The position numbers and the translations under genes were made by a program. DNA of 64,000 nt. It comes from Prillingera fragicola. Taxonomy: Eukaryota; Basidiomycota; Tremellomycetes; Trichosporonales; Trichosporonaceae. Location: positions 558,001 to 622,000 of the forward strand of contig BEDY01000002.1 of NCBI GenBank assembly GCA_002335605.1, given 5' to 3'. Shown here piece by piece: positions 1 through 9,743 of the stretch. The notes below the pieces were generated by a model. That model saw nothing but the letters and a program-made list of their open reading frames with translations, did no database searches and was not told the origin of the DNA. The number at the start of each line of letters is the position of its first letter. Within the stretch, counting starts at the first letter, position 1.

Positions 1-202
1 AACGCTTGCCGTCGGCAACATTGCGGCGCGCGGTGTCCAGGTAACTCTTGAGCGTCTTTTCGCTGTCACGCTTCGCTGCCGACGACGAGAATGCAAGACA
101 TCCGCGCGCCGCGTGCGAGAGAGTAGGCAAAGAGCGTGAAGAGGCGAGGGCAAGAGCCCCAGGGGCTCGGCGGACGGCGAGGAGCGGAGCGCGCAACGAC
201 AT
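1..202 (-). CDS. N-terminus of a mitochondrial precursor protein (partial)
   Basis: Reading leftwards from an ATG at 200-202, the frame stays open for 67 codons to the window edge, so only the N-terminus is visible. The first 45 or so residues start MSLRAPLLAVRR and are rich in Arg, Ala, Ser and Leu with almost no acidic residues, then comes FSSSAAKRDSEKTLKSYLD. That is the classic look of a mitochondrial presequence followed by a short helical start of the mature protein. The mature part (about 20 residues) is too short for me to name. It is divergent from the TEX1 gene, sharing a 256-base upstream region. The start codon is the only ATG that gives this presequence. The mitochondrial location is inference from composition. 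Confidence 0.6.
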   Translation of the reverse strand, partial: MSLRAPLLAVRRAPGALALASSRSLPTLSHAARGCLAFSSSAAKRDSEKTLKSYLDTARRNVADGKR

Positions 203-458
203 GGGTGAGGGATGGGGAGAGTGCAACGGGTGGAGGGTGAGAGCAACGGATCAAATGCGGAGACTCCATCATCCCCAATCAACAGTCACGGCTTGGCTTT
301 TAACCGGTTTGATGCCGCTAATCAGAGACAAGTATTTCTAATCCCCCCTTCTAATTCCTTCCCGGTTGTAATCAGCAGTGACACGAATTTCCCGGCGCCG
401 CAACAGGTCAATCTGGTCTCCGTCAACAACAATCACCTCGCAACACGCATCATTCGCT
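203..458. promoter_or_regulatory. Shared upstream region of the mitochondrial precursor gene and TEX1
   Basis: 256 bases between two divergent start codons. It becomes A/T- and pyrimidine-richer towards TEX1 (about 300-440). No clear TATA box or named factor site was recognised. Confidence 0.4.
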
Positions 459-2168
459 ATGGCAGACAGCGACTTTGTCGACGGATTTAGGCGCTACGAC
501 GCGTTTCCGCAGAATGCGTTCCACAAGCGTGACTTGCCGGTACGTTCACCGAGAAGACAACAGGACTCGTTGACTCGACTGACACTTCTAGACTCCCCAC
601 TTTGGGCGCGCCATCGAGATCCGTGGCGGCAACCAGAAGCCAGTGCGCACGCTGGCGTGGAGCTGTGATGGCAAGCGAGTAGCAACAGGGACGGAGGTCA
701 AGGGCCTGCGGGTGTGGCAGACGCGGACCGGCGCCGGAGCTCAGACTGTGACAATAGATGGCCCATCAAACTCGCAGGCGCTGCCGAGCAGTTCAAAGAC
801 GCCCAACCCCCACAACGGACACATTGCTGCCGTGGCTTGGTCACCGACAGAGCCTCACACTCTGGTTTCCGGATGCAAGTCGGGAATGACGGGCGGCGTT
901 GTTGCTGTCTGGGATGTGCGTTCTCCTGCAGCACCTCTGACGACCTTCAATATCCAGGGCGACGTTCTGCACTTGGCGTTCCACCCAAGCGGCACCCAGT
1001 TTGCAGCAGTGTGTCCGCGGTCGATTCGAGATGAGGTTCACTTCTTCTGGCTGGTGACTCGCGACGGGGAGGAAAAGTGGGAGCAGCGTACGGACATTAT
1101 GCTGGGTGGCGCTGGCATCGACATGGGCGTGGAGGAGGTAGGTTTTTCGAGGTAGTTTTGCGCTGACTTTAGATCAATTCATTTCGATTCTGGCTCGGTG
1201 GAGACGCGGTCATGTCCGTGTCCAATGACGGCTCGCTGAGCGCATGGAAGTTCCCGGTAGAGGAGCGGCCACCTCTGTTTATCGCGGTCGAGCCACCAAC
1301 GGCAGTCTCCACACCACGGGACGACAAGGAGGACCTTGACAGTCGACCGTTGAAGAAGAGTCGCGTCGACTCTCCCGACACCCCCGAGGCCGAGGAGCCA
1401 GCACTCGACGAGGCAAGGGATAGCGAGGGCCGTGAGGGTGGAGAGGGCGAAGAGGATACCCCGGCTGAGATTGAGAACGGACCAGAGGGAGAGAATCCTG
1501 CAGACGAGGATGCACCCGGAGCAAACGCCGCTGAGGGGGGAGAGGAAACGACACAGGTCGAGGGCGACACGGAGGCTGCTGAGGATGTGGCGACCACACC
1601 GGCCTCGGCCGAGGCATCAGCGGCCCCTTCGGCACCAGCTACAGCACCGGCGTCAATCGCCGCTAGCCCCGCACCTGTTCGCGAAGCAACTCCGGCAGAG
1701 GACGAGGCGGCCGCCAAGGCAGCGACGGAAGCTGCCGCGAAGGCTGCCACTGCCGTTGAGCTTGAGCGCCGCAAGCACAGGCAGCTCGAAAAGTGCTTTC
1801 GCCAGATGCCCCACGTCGCATCGTTGCTCTCGCTGGCTGTCGACCCGCGCGGCCGCTACTTTGCGGTCGGCGGACAGGACGCACGACTGTCTCTGCTGGA
1901 CACTCGTGACTGGATCGTGCAGCGAAACTTTGACGCGCCGACTGCCGCGATCCGCAACACGGCGTTCAGCCCTGATGGTGAGCTGATTGCCGTTGGTGGC
2001 GATGACCCGTGCATCTACATTCTTGCGACCACGGCGCGTACCACAGTAGCCAGGATTCCAGTCACTGGCAGTGTCAACGCGCTTGCATGGCACCCCACTC
2101 GCAACACGCTTGCGTACAGCACAAACGCCAAGACGGGCATTGTGTGGTATGTGGTCAGTCAGGAGTAG
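459..2168 (+). CDS. TEX1: THO complex subunit 3 (Tex1/THOC3), WD40 protein
   Basis: WD40 beta-propeller subunit of the THO/TREX complex, which couples nuclear transcription to mRNA export. Exons 459-539, 592-1137 and 1173-2168 give about 540 residues. The N-terminus (FHKRDLP, then TPHFGRAIEIRG) and the first blade (LAWSCDGKRVATG) align with THOC3; later blades read AVAWSPTEPHTLVSG, LAVDPRGRYFAVGG and TAFSPDGELIAVGGDD. Odd: about 170 residues of low-complexity Glu/Ala/Pro sequence (from roughly 1320 to 1770) are inserted between blades, so the protein is far longer than human THOC3 (about 350). The extreme C-terminus is uncertain: an alternative intron from about 2151 to 2208 would replace the last four residues. 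The family call is from recognised motifs; role is family knowledge. Confidence 0.8.
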
Positions 2169-2285
2169 ATTTTTGTTGATTTTGATGCATCATTCATCAT
2201 GTTGCAGGCTCTTGTGTTTTGAGGTTCAAATGGTGTGTTCACTGCAGCTCGTTTGCCTGCAAGGAGATGAACCAAAAGGAGGCAC

Positions 2286-2291
2286 AAAAAA
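2286..2291 (-). terminator. RNA polymerase III T-run
   Basis: Six A on the + strand, i.e. six T in the transcript direction, 30 bases past the 3' end of the tRNA-Leu. This fits the usual Pol III stop signal. Confidence 0.6.
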
Positions 2292-2320
2292 TGTGGCTTG
2301 GGAGGAACTGAATCCTCTGT

Positions 2321-2416
2321 TGACGAGAGTGGGATTCGAACCCACGTCCGAAGACTGCGGATATATAACAAGTATACACCTTAACACAGCGCCTTAGACC
2401 GCTCGGCCATCTCGCC
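2321..2416 (-). tRNA. tRNA-Leu(AAG) with an intron
   Basis: On the minus strand the acceptor stem GGCGAGA pairs with TCTCGTC (one G-U), followed by discriminator A. The D-arm/A-box reads TGGCCGAGCGG, and the T-arm/B-box GGTTCGAATCC closes with CGTGG/CCAC. The anticodon stem CTGTG pairs with CGCAG (one G-U); the loop reads TT-AAG-G and is then interrupted by about 18 A/T-rich bases (2361-2378) one base past the anticodon, the canonical place for a nuclear tRNA intron. A long variable arm (GTCTTCGGAC) fits the Leu/Ser class. Anticodon AAG (read as IAG) decodes CUU/CUC Leu codons. Confidence 0.9.
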
Positions 2417-3092
2417 GGAGATATTTGACAATTCTCGTGTCTGCTATGATCTACCACAGAGGAGTCTGTCTCCCTCTCACCCACAGTCTCACCATTCTAG
2501 TCACTTTCAGCTTCAGTTACTGATGGGAGAGCTTGCCAGTCATTGTAAATATCACAGGGTTGTTATGATGGCCCTTGATTGTGACTCAGATGATGGAGTG
2601 TGGAGTGCCCGACGTTCCATTCTTCGATTAACACATGAGACCTTTTTGTGGCGTTCTGATAGTACATATGATTAGAACCACACCCACGAGCCGTCCAATA
2701 ATTTGCAGAATTAATTAGGACCACTGCAAGCTCTACCTTGCGGCAGACTCAAGCGATGCCCACAACGAGTGTTCCACATCGACGGGTGTCATGGCTTCAG
2801 GCACCACCAAGGTGGGTGTTGTGTTCCATCTCTCAAACTCAGTTCGCTTCAGACTATCACCATCTCCAGCTCATAATACTGGATCAACTCCGTTGCTGGT
2901 CTCATACAGCCTAAGCTAATCCGAGCTTTACCCCTCCGGAAATATAAGGTCACGTATCTCAGCGAGGAGAGTTGGGGGTTTGGCATCGGCCATCTTCCTG
3001 GGTGAGGACACCGAACTGCCGAGACAACCGCCGGCAGCGATAAATGGTCCAGCTCGTGCCACCTCAACGGTCTCAACCCCCACCCAACAACA
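2417..3092. promoter_or_regulatory. Upstream region of the transketolase-like gene
   Basis: 676 bases without a gene. It holds an ATATAAG box near 2942, a CGGCAG hexamer at 2741-2746 and, 56-77 bases before the ATG, the inverted pair CTGCCG-N10-CGGCAG at 3016-3037. CGG triplets in inverted arrangement are the usual targets of Zn2Cys6 regulators, one of which is encoded nearby at 5339-7809. The link to that factor is inference. Confidence 0.4.
3016..3037. promoter_or_regulatory. Inverted CTGCCG-N10-CGGCAG, candidate Zn2Cys6 site
   Basis: A perfect 6-base inverted repeat with a 10-base spacer just upstream of the transketolase-like start codon. The same hexamer recurs four times in the promoter shared by the Zn2Cys6 factor and the dehydrogenase. 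Confidence 0.35.
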
Positions 3093-5243
3093 ATGTCTAT
3101 CACAAAGTTCTCGCAGATGAGTGAGGCCGACAGGCGCGCAATCTACACTGTGCGCTGCCTCGGCGCCGACCTGTGTCAGCAGTTCAAGGGCGGCCATCCT
3201 GGTACCGTCATGGGTGCAGCCAGCATTGGTGTTGCCCTGTGGCGATACCTGATGAACTACAACCCAGCCAACCCGGACTGGTTTGGACGTGATCGTGAGT
3301 GACGTGGAGTGAGACTGTCGCTGACGTCAGGCTTTGTTCTGTCTGCCGGCCACGCGTGCTTGCTCCAGTACATCATGCTTCACTTCGCCGGCTACAAGGA
3401 GTGGCCCCTCGACGAGGTGAAGAAGTACCACGCGCCCAAACATGGAAACGCAGCTGGTCATCCTGAGATTGAGTTCTCTGGTATCGAGGTAACAACTGGC
3501 CCGCTCGGCCAGGGCATCGCCAATGCTGTCGGTCTCGCTGTCGCGGGGAAGAACCTGGCTGCCACATACAATCGGGACGGTTACCCTTTGATTGATGGCA
3601 AAGTGTGGTGCTTTACTGGCGACGGTTGCTTGCAGGAAGGAGTTGGCCAGGAGGCTATCTCGCTTGCTGGTCACTGGGGTCTCGACAATCTTATTCTCAT
3701 CTACGACAACAACTCGGTGACTGTGGACGGCGAGATCGCCAACTGCTTCACGGACGACACCTCCGCGAAGCTCGCCGCCACCGGCTGGCACGTCATCGAC
3801 GTCTACAACGGCTCAGACGATCTGACCGCTGTGGTCCATGCACTCGAGGATGCTAAGCGTGTCACCGGCAAGCCTGTGTTCGTGAACATTCGGACTGTCA
3901 TCGGCATCGGCTCAGCCAACCAAGGAAAGGGAAAGGTCCACGGACAGGCTCTCGGCGAGGATGATGTTGCATCGGTCAAGAAGCAGCTAGGCTTCAACCC
4001 GGAGACCAAGTTTGCTGTCGCCAATGACGTGTACGACTACTGGACTGAGACGAAGACCCGTGGAGCCAAACTGGAGGCCGACTGGAACGCGCTGTGGGCC
4101 AAATACCAGAAGGCATACCCCAAGGACGCTGCCGAGCTCAGTTCTCGCCTAGCAGGCAAGATCGAGGGATGGGAGGCGCTTGTTCCTCCCAAGGAGGCGC
4201 TGCCTACAGCTCCACAGCCTACGCGCAAGTCAAGCGGTATCATGGTCGAAGCGCTCGCCCCAAAGTTCAACTCACTCATGGTCGGCTCAGCAGATCTCCT
4301 CGAGTCGACGTTCGTCTCATGGAAGGGGATGACCGAGTTCCAGAAGCCAGAGTCTGGCCTTGGTGACTATGCCGGACGCCAGATTCGCTACGGCATCCGC
4401 GAGTTTGCAATGGTCGCCATTGGCAACGGTCTCGCTGCCTACCACAAGGGCATGTACTTGCCGGTCATGTCGACATTTTTCATGTTCTGGCTCTACGCTG
4501 CTCCAGCCGCGCGCATGTCCGCTCTGCAGAACTTACGCTTCATTGGTATTGCCACCCACGACTCGATCGGCATCGGAGAAGACGGCCCGACCCACCAGCC
4601 TGTGGCGCTTGCAAGCTTCTATCGCGCCCTTCCTGGCCTCAACTTTGTGCGTCCCGCAGACGCTGAGGAGGTTATGGGAGCATGGCAGCTTGCTCTGGCC
4701 GACGAAGCGCACCCATCGCTGTTCACGCTCTCACGTCAGCCCGTGCCTCTCTTGGCAGGCTCGAGCCGCCAAGGTGTTGCCCGCGGTGCCTACCCAGTGT
4801 ACGGCGAGGGTGAGCCAGACGTGACTCTAGTCGCCACTGGTGCAGAGGTCTCGCGCGCCATCGAAGTGGCGGCCAAGCTCGAGACCACTGGTCTCAACGT
4901 CCGAGTCGTCTCGATGCCCCTCGCTTCCCGCTTCGATGCACAGCCTGCCGAGTACAAGAGGAGCGTGCTGCCCACCTCCAAGTCGCTTGCCGTTGCGATC
5001 GAAGCATGGGCTAGCATGGGCTGGGCGCGCTACGCGCATGCTGGGTGCCACATGCACTCGTTTGGCCTCTCAGCTCCCCAGGACGTGCTGTACGAGCACT
5101 TTGGTTTCGGTGCCGATAACCTCGCAACCAAGATTGGCGAGTACGTGGCTAAGCACCGCTCCGCAGACGGCGCGATGGTGCTGCCAGGTGTTGGCGAGTT
5201 CGAGGAGCTTCTCCTGGGCTATGCAAAAGGAACTGGTCATTAG
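3093..5243 (+). CDS. Transketolase of the dihydroxyacetone-synthase (DHAS) type
   Basis: Thiamine-diphosphate enzyme moving two-carbon ketol units between sugars. Exons 3093-3294 and 3331-5243 (36-base intron) give 704 residues; the junction restores FGRDRFVLSAGH. ThDP-binding and domain motifs visible: GGHPGT near residue 32, EVTTGPLGQGIANAVG, TGDGCLQEG with the downstream DNN of the ThDP/Mg fold, and THDSIGIGEDGPTHQP. The wording of these blocks (GHPEIE, LAATYN, TSTFFMFWLYAAPAARM) is closer to fungal dihydroxyacetone synthase than to ordinary TKL1. It ends in GTGH, so it lacks the C-terminal SKL-like peroxisomal signal of methylotrophic-yeast DHAS; a cytosolic role in the pentose phosphate route is more likely. 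It converges on the Zn2Cys6 factor gene, 95 bases away. Substrate preference cannot be read from sequence. Confidence 0.85.
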
Positions 5244-5338
5244 TTGGAGTGTCATGCATGGTGGATTTGTTGCCAACTGTGAGACACGGAAATAAACAAT
5301 CAAAAAAACCCTTGATAATACATACACTCGTGTACACA

Positions 5339-7809
5339 CTATGCAGGAAGCTCATAAACCCCACTATCAAAGTCTGGCCCAAGATCGAACGGTAACGTGA
5401 GAAAGTTGAAGTCGATGCCAAAGTCAGAACCCATCCCTGCTCCGAGCGCACCGGGTGTCCCTGCACCCAGCCGCTCCTTTTGCTGACGACGGCTTTCAAC
5501 AAGACCAGCATCTGGCATAGACACGAGGGTCTGCAGCCGCTCCTGAACCTCTTCAATGTCCACCTCGTCCGCGTGGATACCCTCTGCACGCTGCTGGAGA
5601 GCCCCAGCAACCCAAGCCACGCCGCTCCAGTATGTGGTCTGCCGAGTGAGACCTTGCTGCAGTGTCGTAATCGAGGTTGTTGCCACGGATGTGAGCATTG
5701 ACCGGAACAGGTCGAGTTGCTTGGCATCTTTTGGGCGGCGGACCCGATCTGGATCGGGTCCCGCATTATCTGCGCCGGACGATGGCTGTGACTCGCCCGT
5801 ATTGTGTTGTTCCAATTCCTTGATGTAACAGCAGCCAGCCACGTACAAGGCCTGGTTGGCGAACGGAAGCGCAAGATACGCAAAGGGGTTGATGACATCG
5901 CTGAGTACCAGGATGTCGCCTATTGTACGTGCCGAGTTGCGCCACACGTTCACGTACGAAGCTGTTGGCGTGCTGTGCCCACTTGCCATACCAGGGTGAG
6001 CAGAGCGGTGGCCGTGACCGCGCCTGACCTCGTCTCCAGTGAGATACGCAGATGCGATGATGGTGTGCATCCAGAGGTGGATGTGGAGGAAGATAGCGTC
6101 TTGACGGGCTTGCCGATGGAGCTGCAAACTGGAGAGGTCAGCGTACGAGTAGCGATTCGACGTGCTTGGAGACATTCCACTGCATGTCGTCAGGAAGTTG
6201 ATGATACTCGGTGACTGCGGCTGCCCTAGCCGCAATGATCTCGCTGTCGACGTGCGCATCTTGAGTTGGCCCGTTCAGGAGATTGATGAGCGGCCCGTAT
6301 GCCTTCATCTGCCTCGCCGCAAATGCGAACGGCGAGCGAACCAAAGGCGTGCTTCCTCCCGCCCTAACGTCGTGCTCTGTTGGAAGCCGCTGCGTTATCT
6401 CTTCGATTCTGAATGTCGTCTGTCGACCAACACCAAAGGACAGGGCATAGTCGAGAAGGGCAACTGACCAGAAGGTGAGACGGTTTAGTCGGCGATCCTC
6501 GTTGCCAATGTTCGACTCGTCACCCGAGTCCAGGTGTAGACCCAAGTCAATTGACATGCGTACTGCGATACCGACGTAGAGCCACTCTTCGGACTCTGAG
6601 TCATTTCCGAAGCCGATGTGTGCGAGCAAGATAAGTGCCATCACCGTTTCCCGTGAGGGCACCGTGAGCATGGCCGCAAGAAGGTCCTTGGCCCGCTTGG
6701 CAAAAATGTTACCGTACTCGAAAGGCTTCAGGGCCGGCTGAGCGATGGCAGGATGTGTGGAGAACCGAGCTGCAACTGCAGCAATACTGCAGAAGAGAAA
6801 GACAGAGCCTGAACCTGCTTCCAGATCTCGTAACAATGACGCGTGCTGAAGCACTGGGAACTGGCACTCGAATCGCTCGGCAAAAATGTCCAGCAGGTGA
6901 CGCATCACCGGCATAGCTGGCATGCCATCAGACCCAAACAAGTCATCTGGTCCTCCGAATGCCAGACCTCCGCTGGGTGAAGGATATGTGAGGGTCGGCG
7001 GCGCAACGCGCACCTTTAAGCTAAACCGTTTGAGGCCAGGTGCGATGGCAGTGGGACCGTGTGGCCGCCACCACGTAATCTTGATCACACGGTCATGCTC
7101 GCGATCGTCGCCCTTTGCGGTCGTTCGTTCGTTGCTCGTCGCTAGAGCCAGCGTGTTGGGCGAAGTCTCATCAAGAGCCGACCCCTCCTCAACTGTGGGG
7201 AGCTGCGAGCTCATTGCGAGAATGAACTGCTCAGGGTCAAAGTCCACTGGAAAGCCGGGCGAGATCGACTGTCCACCGCTCGCCGCCTGACTGGCCATGT
7301 CAAAGGCCATGGGCGGGGTATTACCTGTCCCCAGTGCAAATCCAGGAGTCCCCGCAAGTGCAGGCGTCCAAGCAGAACCCCAGGACGGAGTATCTGCTGC
7401 CTCTCGCTTCGCTTTCGGTGGGGGACGACCCAGCCCTCGCACGGCCAGCGACTCTAGTCGCTTGGCTCGAGACCGCTCCTTGCGAGCAGCCGATGAACGA
7501 CCATCCTCTGTCGGCCACTGGCATTCAATGCGGTCGTTGACACAATTCGGGCAAGGGCCGGGGGGATCGCCCCCGCACTTGCACTTGCGAGATCGGCACT
7601 GAAAGGTCAGTCAGTCACGGTTGCCGAGGGTCCGGGGTCGCTAGCAAGGTCGATGGCGCGAGGTGACTCACTGGCATGCAGGCCTTCTTGCCTCGTTCAA
7701 TCTTGCGCCGTTTTGCATCGTCTGACGGTAGATCGTCCATGGGTGAGCTGCTCCCCTGGCCCTCCGCGCCGACCTTGACTTCGGCGTCGAGTTGTGAACG
7801 ATCAGGCAT
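5339..7809 (-). CDS. Zn2Cys6 transcription factor with fungal-specific TF domain
   Basis: Nuclear DNA-binding regulator. Exon 1 (7672-7809) carries a basic patch (KRRKIERGKK) and the first Cys; a 73-base intron (7599-7671) splits the zinc cluster; exon 2 continues CRSRKCKCGG..CPNC..C, giving CX2CX6CX7CX2CX6C at about residues 44-69. A linker (KERSRAKRLE) follows, then from about residue 240 the fungal TF homology region (GFGNDSESEEWLYVG.., ARMSIDLGLHLD.., LTFWSVALLDYALSFGVGR). A second intron near 6122-6161 is needed to join LPDDMQWNVSK to LHRQARQDAIFLHIHLW; its exact ends are uncertain. About 785 residues. It is divergent from an L-arabinitol-dehydrogenase-like gene across 424 bases and next to a transketolase, suggesting it controls them. 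That regulatory role is inference. Confidence 0.8.
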
Positions 7810-7866
7810 GTGGGTGGGGTGTTAGAAGCCGATGTATGTACCGGGAACAAGAGCTGAGCACCTGTC

Positions 7867-7881
7867 CGGCAGCACCATCCG
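7867..7881. promoter_or_regulatory. CGG-N9-CCG element
   Basis: CGG and CCG half-sites separated by nine bases, about 60 bases before the start of the Zn2Cys6 gene; begins with the recurrent hexamer CGGCAG. Confidence 0.3.
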
Positions 7882-8066
7882 GTACGATGTTAGTTGAGGA
7901 GAGTCCAACGATGTCTGCACCACCATTACTCGCAAGACGAGGCTCGGATGGAGGCCGCCAATTCCGCCAACAGATCCAGGATCTGGCCACCATAGAGCCA
8001 GGTCCTGAACGCCATTCAAGCTGCGTCAGTGTGCGGGAACAACAACAATGGTCACACGTCATTTTC

Positions 8067-8084
8067 CGGCAGTTGGTTCGGCAG
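8067..8084. promoter_or_regulatory. Tandem CGGCAG repeat (12-base period)
   Basis: CGGCAG at 8067-8072 and again at 8079-8084, about 150 bases before the dehydrogenase start codon; a further copy lies at 8126-8131. Confidence 0.3.
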
Positions 8085-8233
8085 TCTTCTGAGGTGGAGA
8101 TCGGACCCAGTGGCGGCCATCAGGACGGCAGTCTCTCATGCTAGCTTCCTCAGCAGCGATGCCGCCTCCCAAGGCATTCAAGTAGAAATCAGAGGAGCTG
8201 GAGGTACTCTCCCATCCACTGCCTTCAATCACA

Positions 8234-9413
8234 ATGACCAACGACCTTGCCAACGGCTCGTCCTTGATCGACCCCGCGACCCTCAAGCGTCCCAATGTGG
8301 CGCTGTGGGTGACCAAGGAGCACGAGTGAGTTTACCTGCCAGCCTATCACTGACGCTTCAGAATCTATACCACAGAGGAGCCCTTCCCCGAGTGTCCTGC
8401 CGACAGCTGTGTCATCCATGTCAAGGCAACTGGCATCTGCGGCTCCGAGATCCACTTCTGGAAGACTGGTGCAATTGGCGACTGTTGCGTGACCCATCCT
8501 ATCATTCTGGGGCATGAATCGGCAGGCCAGGTGGTTGCTGTCGGCGCCAACGTCCGGACCTTTAGCGTGGGCGACCGGATCTCAATCGAACCCGGAGTGG
8601 CATGCTGGGAGTGCGACCAATGTCTAGCGGGCAGGTACAACCTCTGCCCCCTCGTAGTCTTCAGCGGCACACCACCCAGTGACGGCACGATGCGTCGCTT
8701 CGTCGCGCACCCAGCCCGCTTCCTCCACAAGCTCCCCGAGGGCATGGGCTACGACATTGGCGCACTCATCGAGCCCCTCAGTGTCGGCTACCACGCTGTC
8801 CGCCGCGCGGCGCCGTACCTCGGCCAGCCTGTCGTCGTTGCCGGCGCAGGACCCATCGGTCTCGCCACTGCACTCAACGCACGTGCAGGTGGCGCCAATC
8901 CCATTGTTATCACCGACATCAACTCCCAGAGCTTGGATAATGCAAAGGCAATGGGTTTCGACCGGACAGTCCTAATTGACACAAAATGGGACCGCCACGC
9001 TGCTGCTGCCGCCATGCGCGCCGCACTCGGCACCGAGCTGCCATCCATCGTGTTCGAGTGCACTGGCGCACCCAGCAGTATCAATGCTGCGTGCTACGTG
9101 AGTTTTTGGCTTAGCATCCCAGCTGACAACCTAGGCAATCGCCGACGGTGGCACTGTGCTGCAGGTTGGATGTGGCGCGCCCGAGCCCTCTCTGCCACTC
9201 ATGCAGCTGTCCTTCCGGGAATGCTCTATTGTATCGTCTTTTAGGTACGCGCAGACGTGGCCTGTGGTGCTGCGCCTGGCTGCTTCAGGCGTGTACGGCG
9301 ATTTGCAGGTGATGATTACTCATCGCTACCGCCTCGAGGAGGCTGTCAAGGCGATGGAAACGGCGGCGGACCGCGGGGTACATAGTGTCAAGGTCCAGAT
9401 CATCGACGAGTAG
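8234..9413 (+). CDS. L-arabinitol 4-dehydrogenase-like polyol dehydrogenase (zinc MDR)
   Basis: NAD(P)-dependent zinc alcohol dehydrogenase of the medium-chain family. Exons 8234-8325, 8362-9097 and 9135-9413 give 368 residues, the normal family length. Catalytic-zinc motifs TGICGSEIHFW and LGHESAGQVVAVG are present, the structural-zinc Cys set reads CWECDQCLAGRYNLC, and the Rossmann turn reads VAGAGPIGLATAL. IEPLSV and the end (THRYRLEEAVKAMETA, VKVQI) resemble fungal L-arabinitol 4-dehydrogenase more than sorbitol or xylitol dehydrogenase. That enzyme oxidises L-arabinitol to L-xylulose in the fungal arabinose pathway, in the cytosol. The neighbouring transketolase and Zn2Cys6 factor fit a pentose role. 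Substrate could be another polyol. Confidence 0.82.
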
Positions 9414-9743
9414 ATGTGTAGGCGGGATTAGTGGGCTGATGCATGGTGTTTTGCCGTCAAGTTGGTCGTGGGAACTTCAGAATGCTTGGGTGCCGTGGAA
9501 GTTTTGAGCCGTGGGCCGTGGGAGGTTTGTGAGTGCGGCCAAACCGTGGGATTTTTCGGTGGATTGAGTCGGTGGATTGAGAGATGTATGCCGTGGGACT
9601 TTCTTGTTATCTTCAGTGATTGCCGAGATTGTGAAAACTGTTGTGTCATTTCAATTATATAAAAGCTACAAACAAGCACGACGGCCTGCAACTCAATCTA
9701 TACAAGCACAGGAGGCAAATGTACAACCGCAACGTGTGCGGGC
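9414..9743. other. Intergenic, between two converging genes
   Basis: 330 bases between the dehydrogenase stop and the stop of the zinc-knuckle gene. G/T-rich with an A/T-rich TATATAAAAG near 9656. No gene or RNA recognised; presumably two 3' UTRs. Confidence 0.5.

Larger units (their letters stand above)
7810..8233. promoter_or_regulatory. Divergent promoter of the Zn2Cys6 factor and the polyol dehydrogenase
   Basis: 424 bases between two start codons. It holds four copies of CGGCAG: 7867 (within CGG-N9-CCG), 8067 and 8079 (direct repeat, 12-base period) and 8126. By chance one expects well under one copy of a given hexamer on both strands in this length with even base use. Such CGG-based elements are typical Zn2Cys6 targets, so autoregulation and co-regulation are plausible. 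Confidence 0.45.

Noticed and set aside
2147..2397. Extension of TEX1 through an intron into the tRNA region
   Set aside because: The extended frame would translate the antisense of the tRNA-Leu; no homology supports it.
6138..6162. 25-base intron in the Zn2Cys6 factor (GTACGC..TTGCAG)
   Set aside because: Keeps frame but is too short and its branch site would overlap the donor; a longer intron is preferred.
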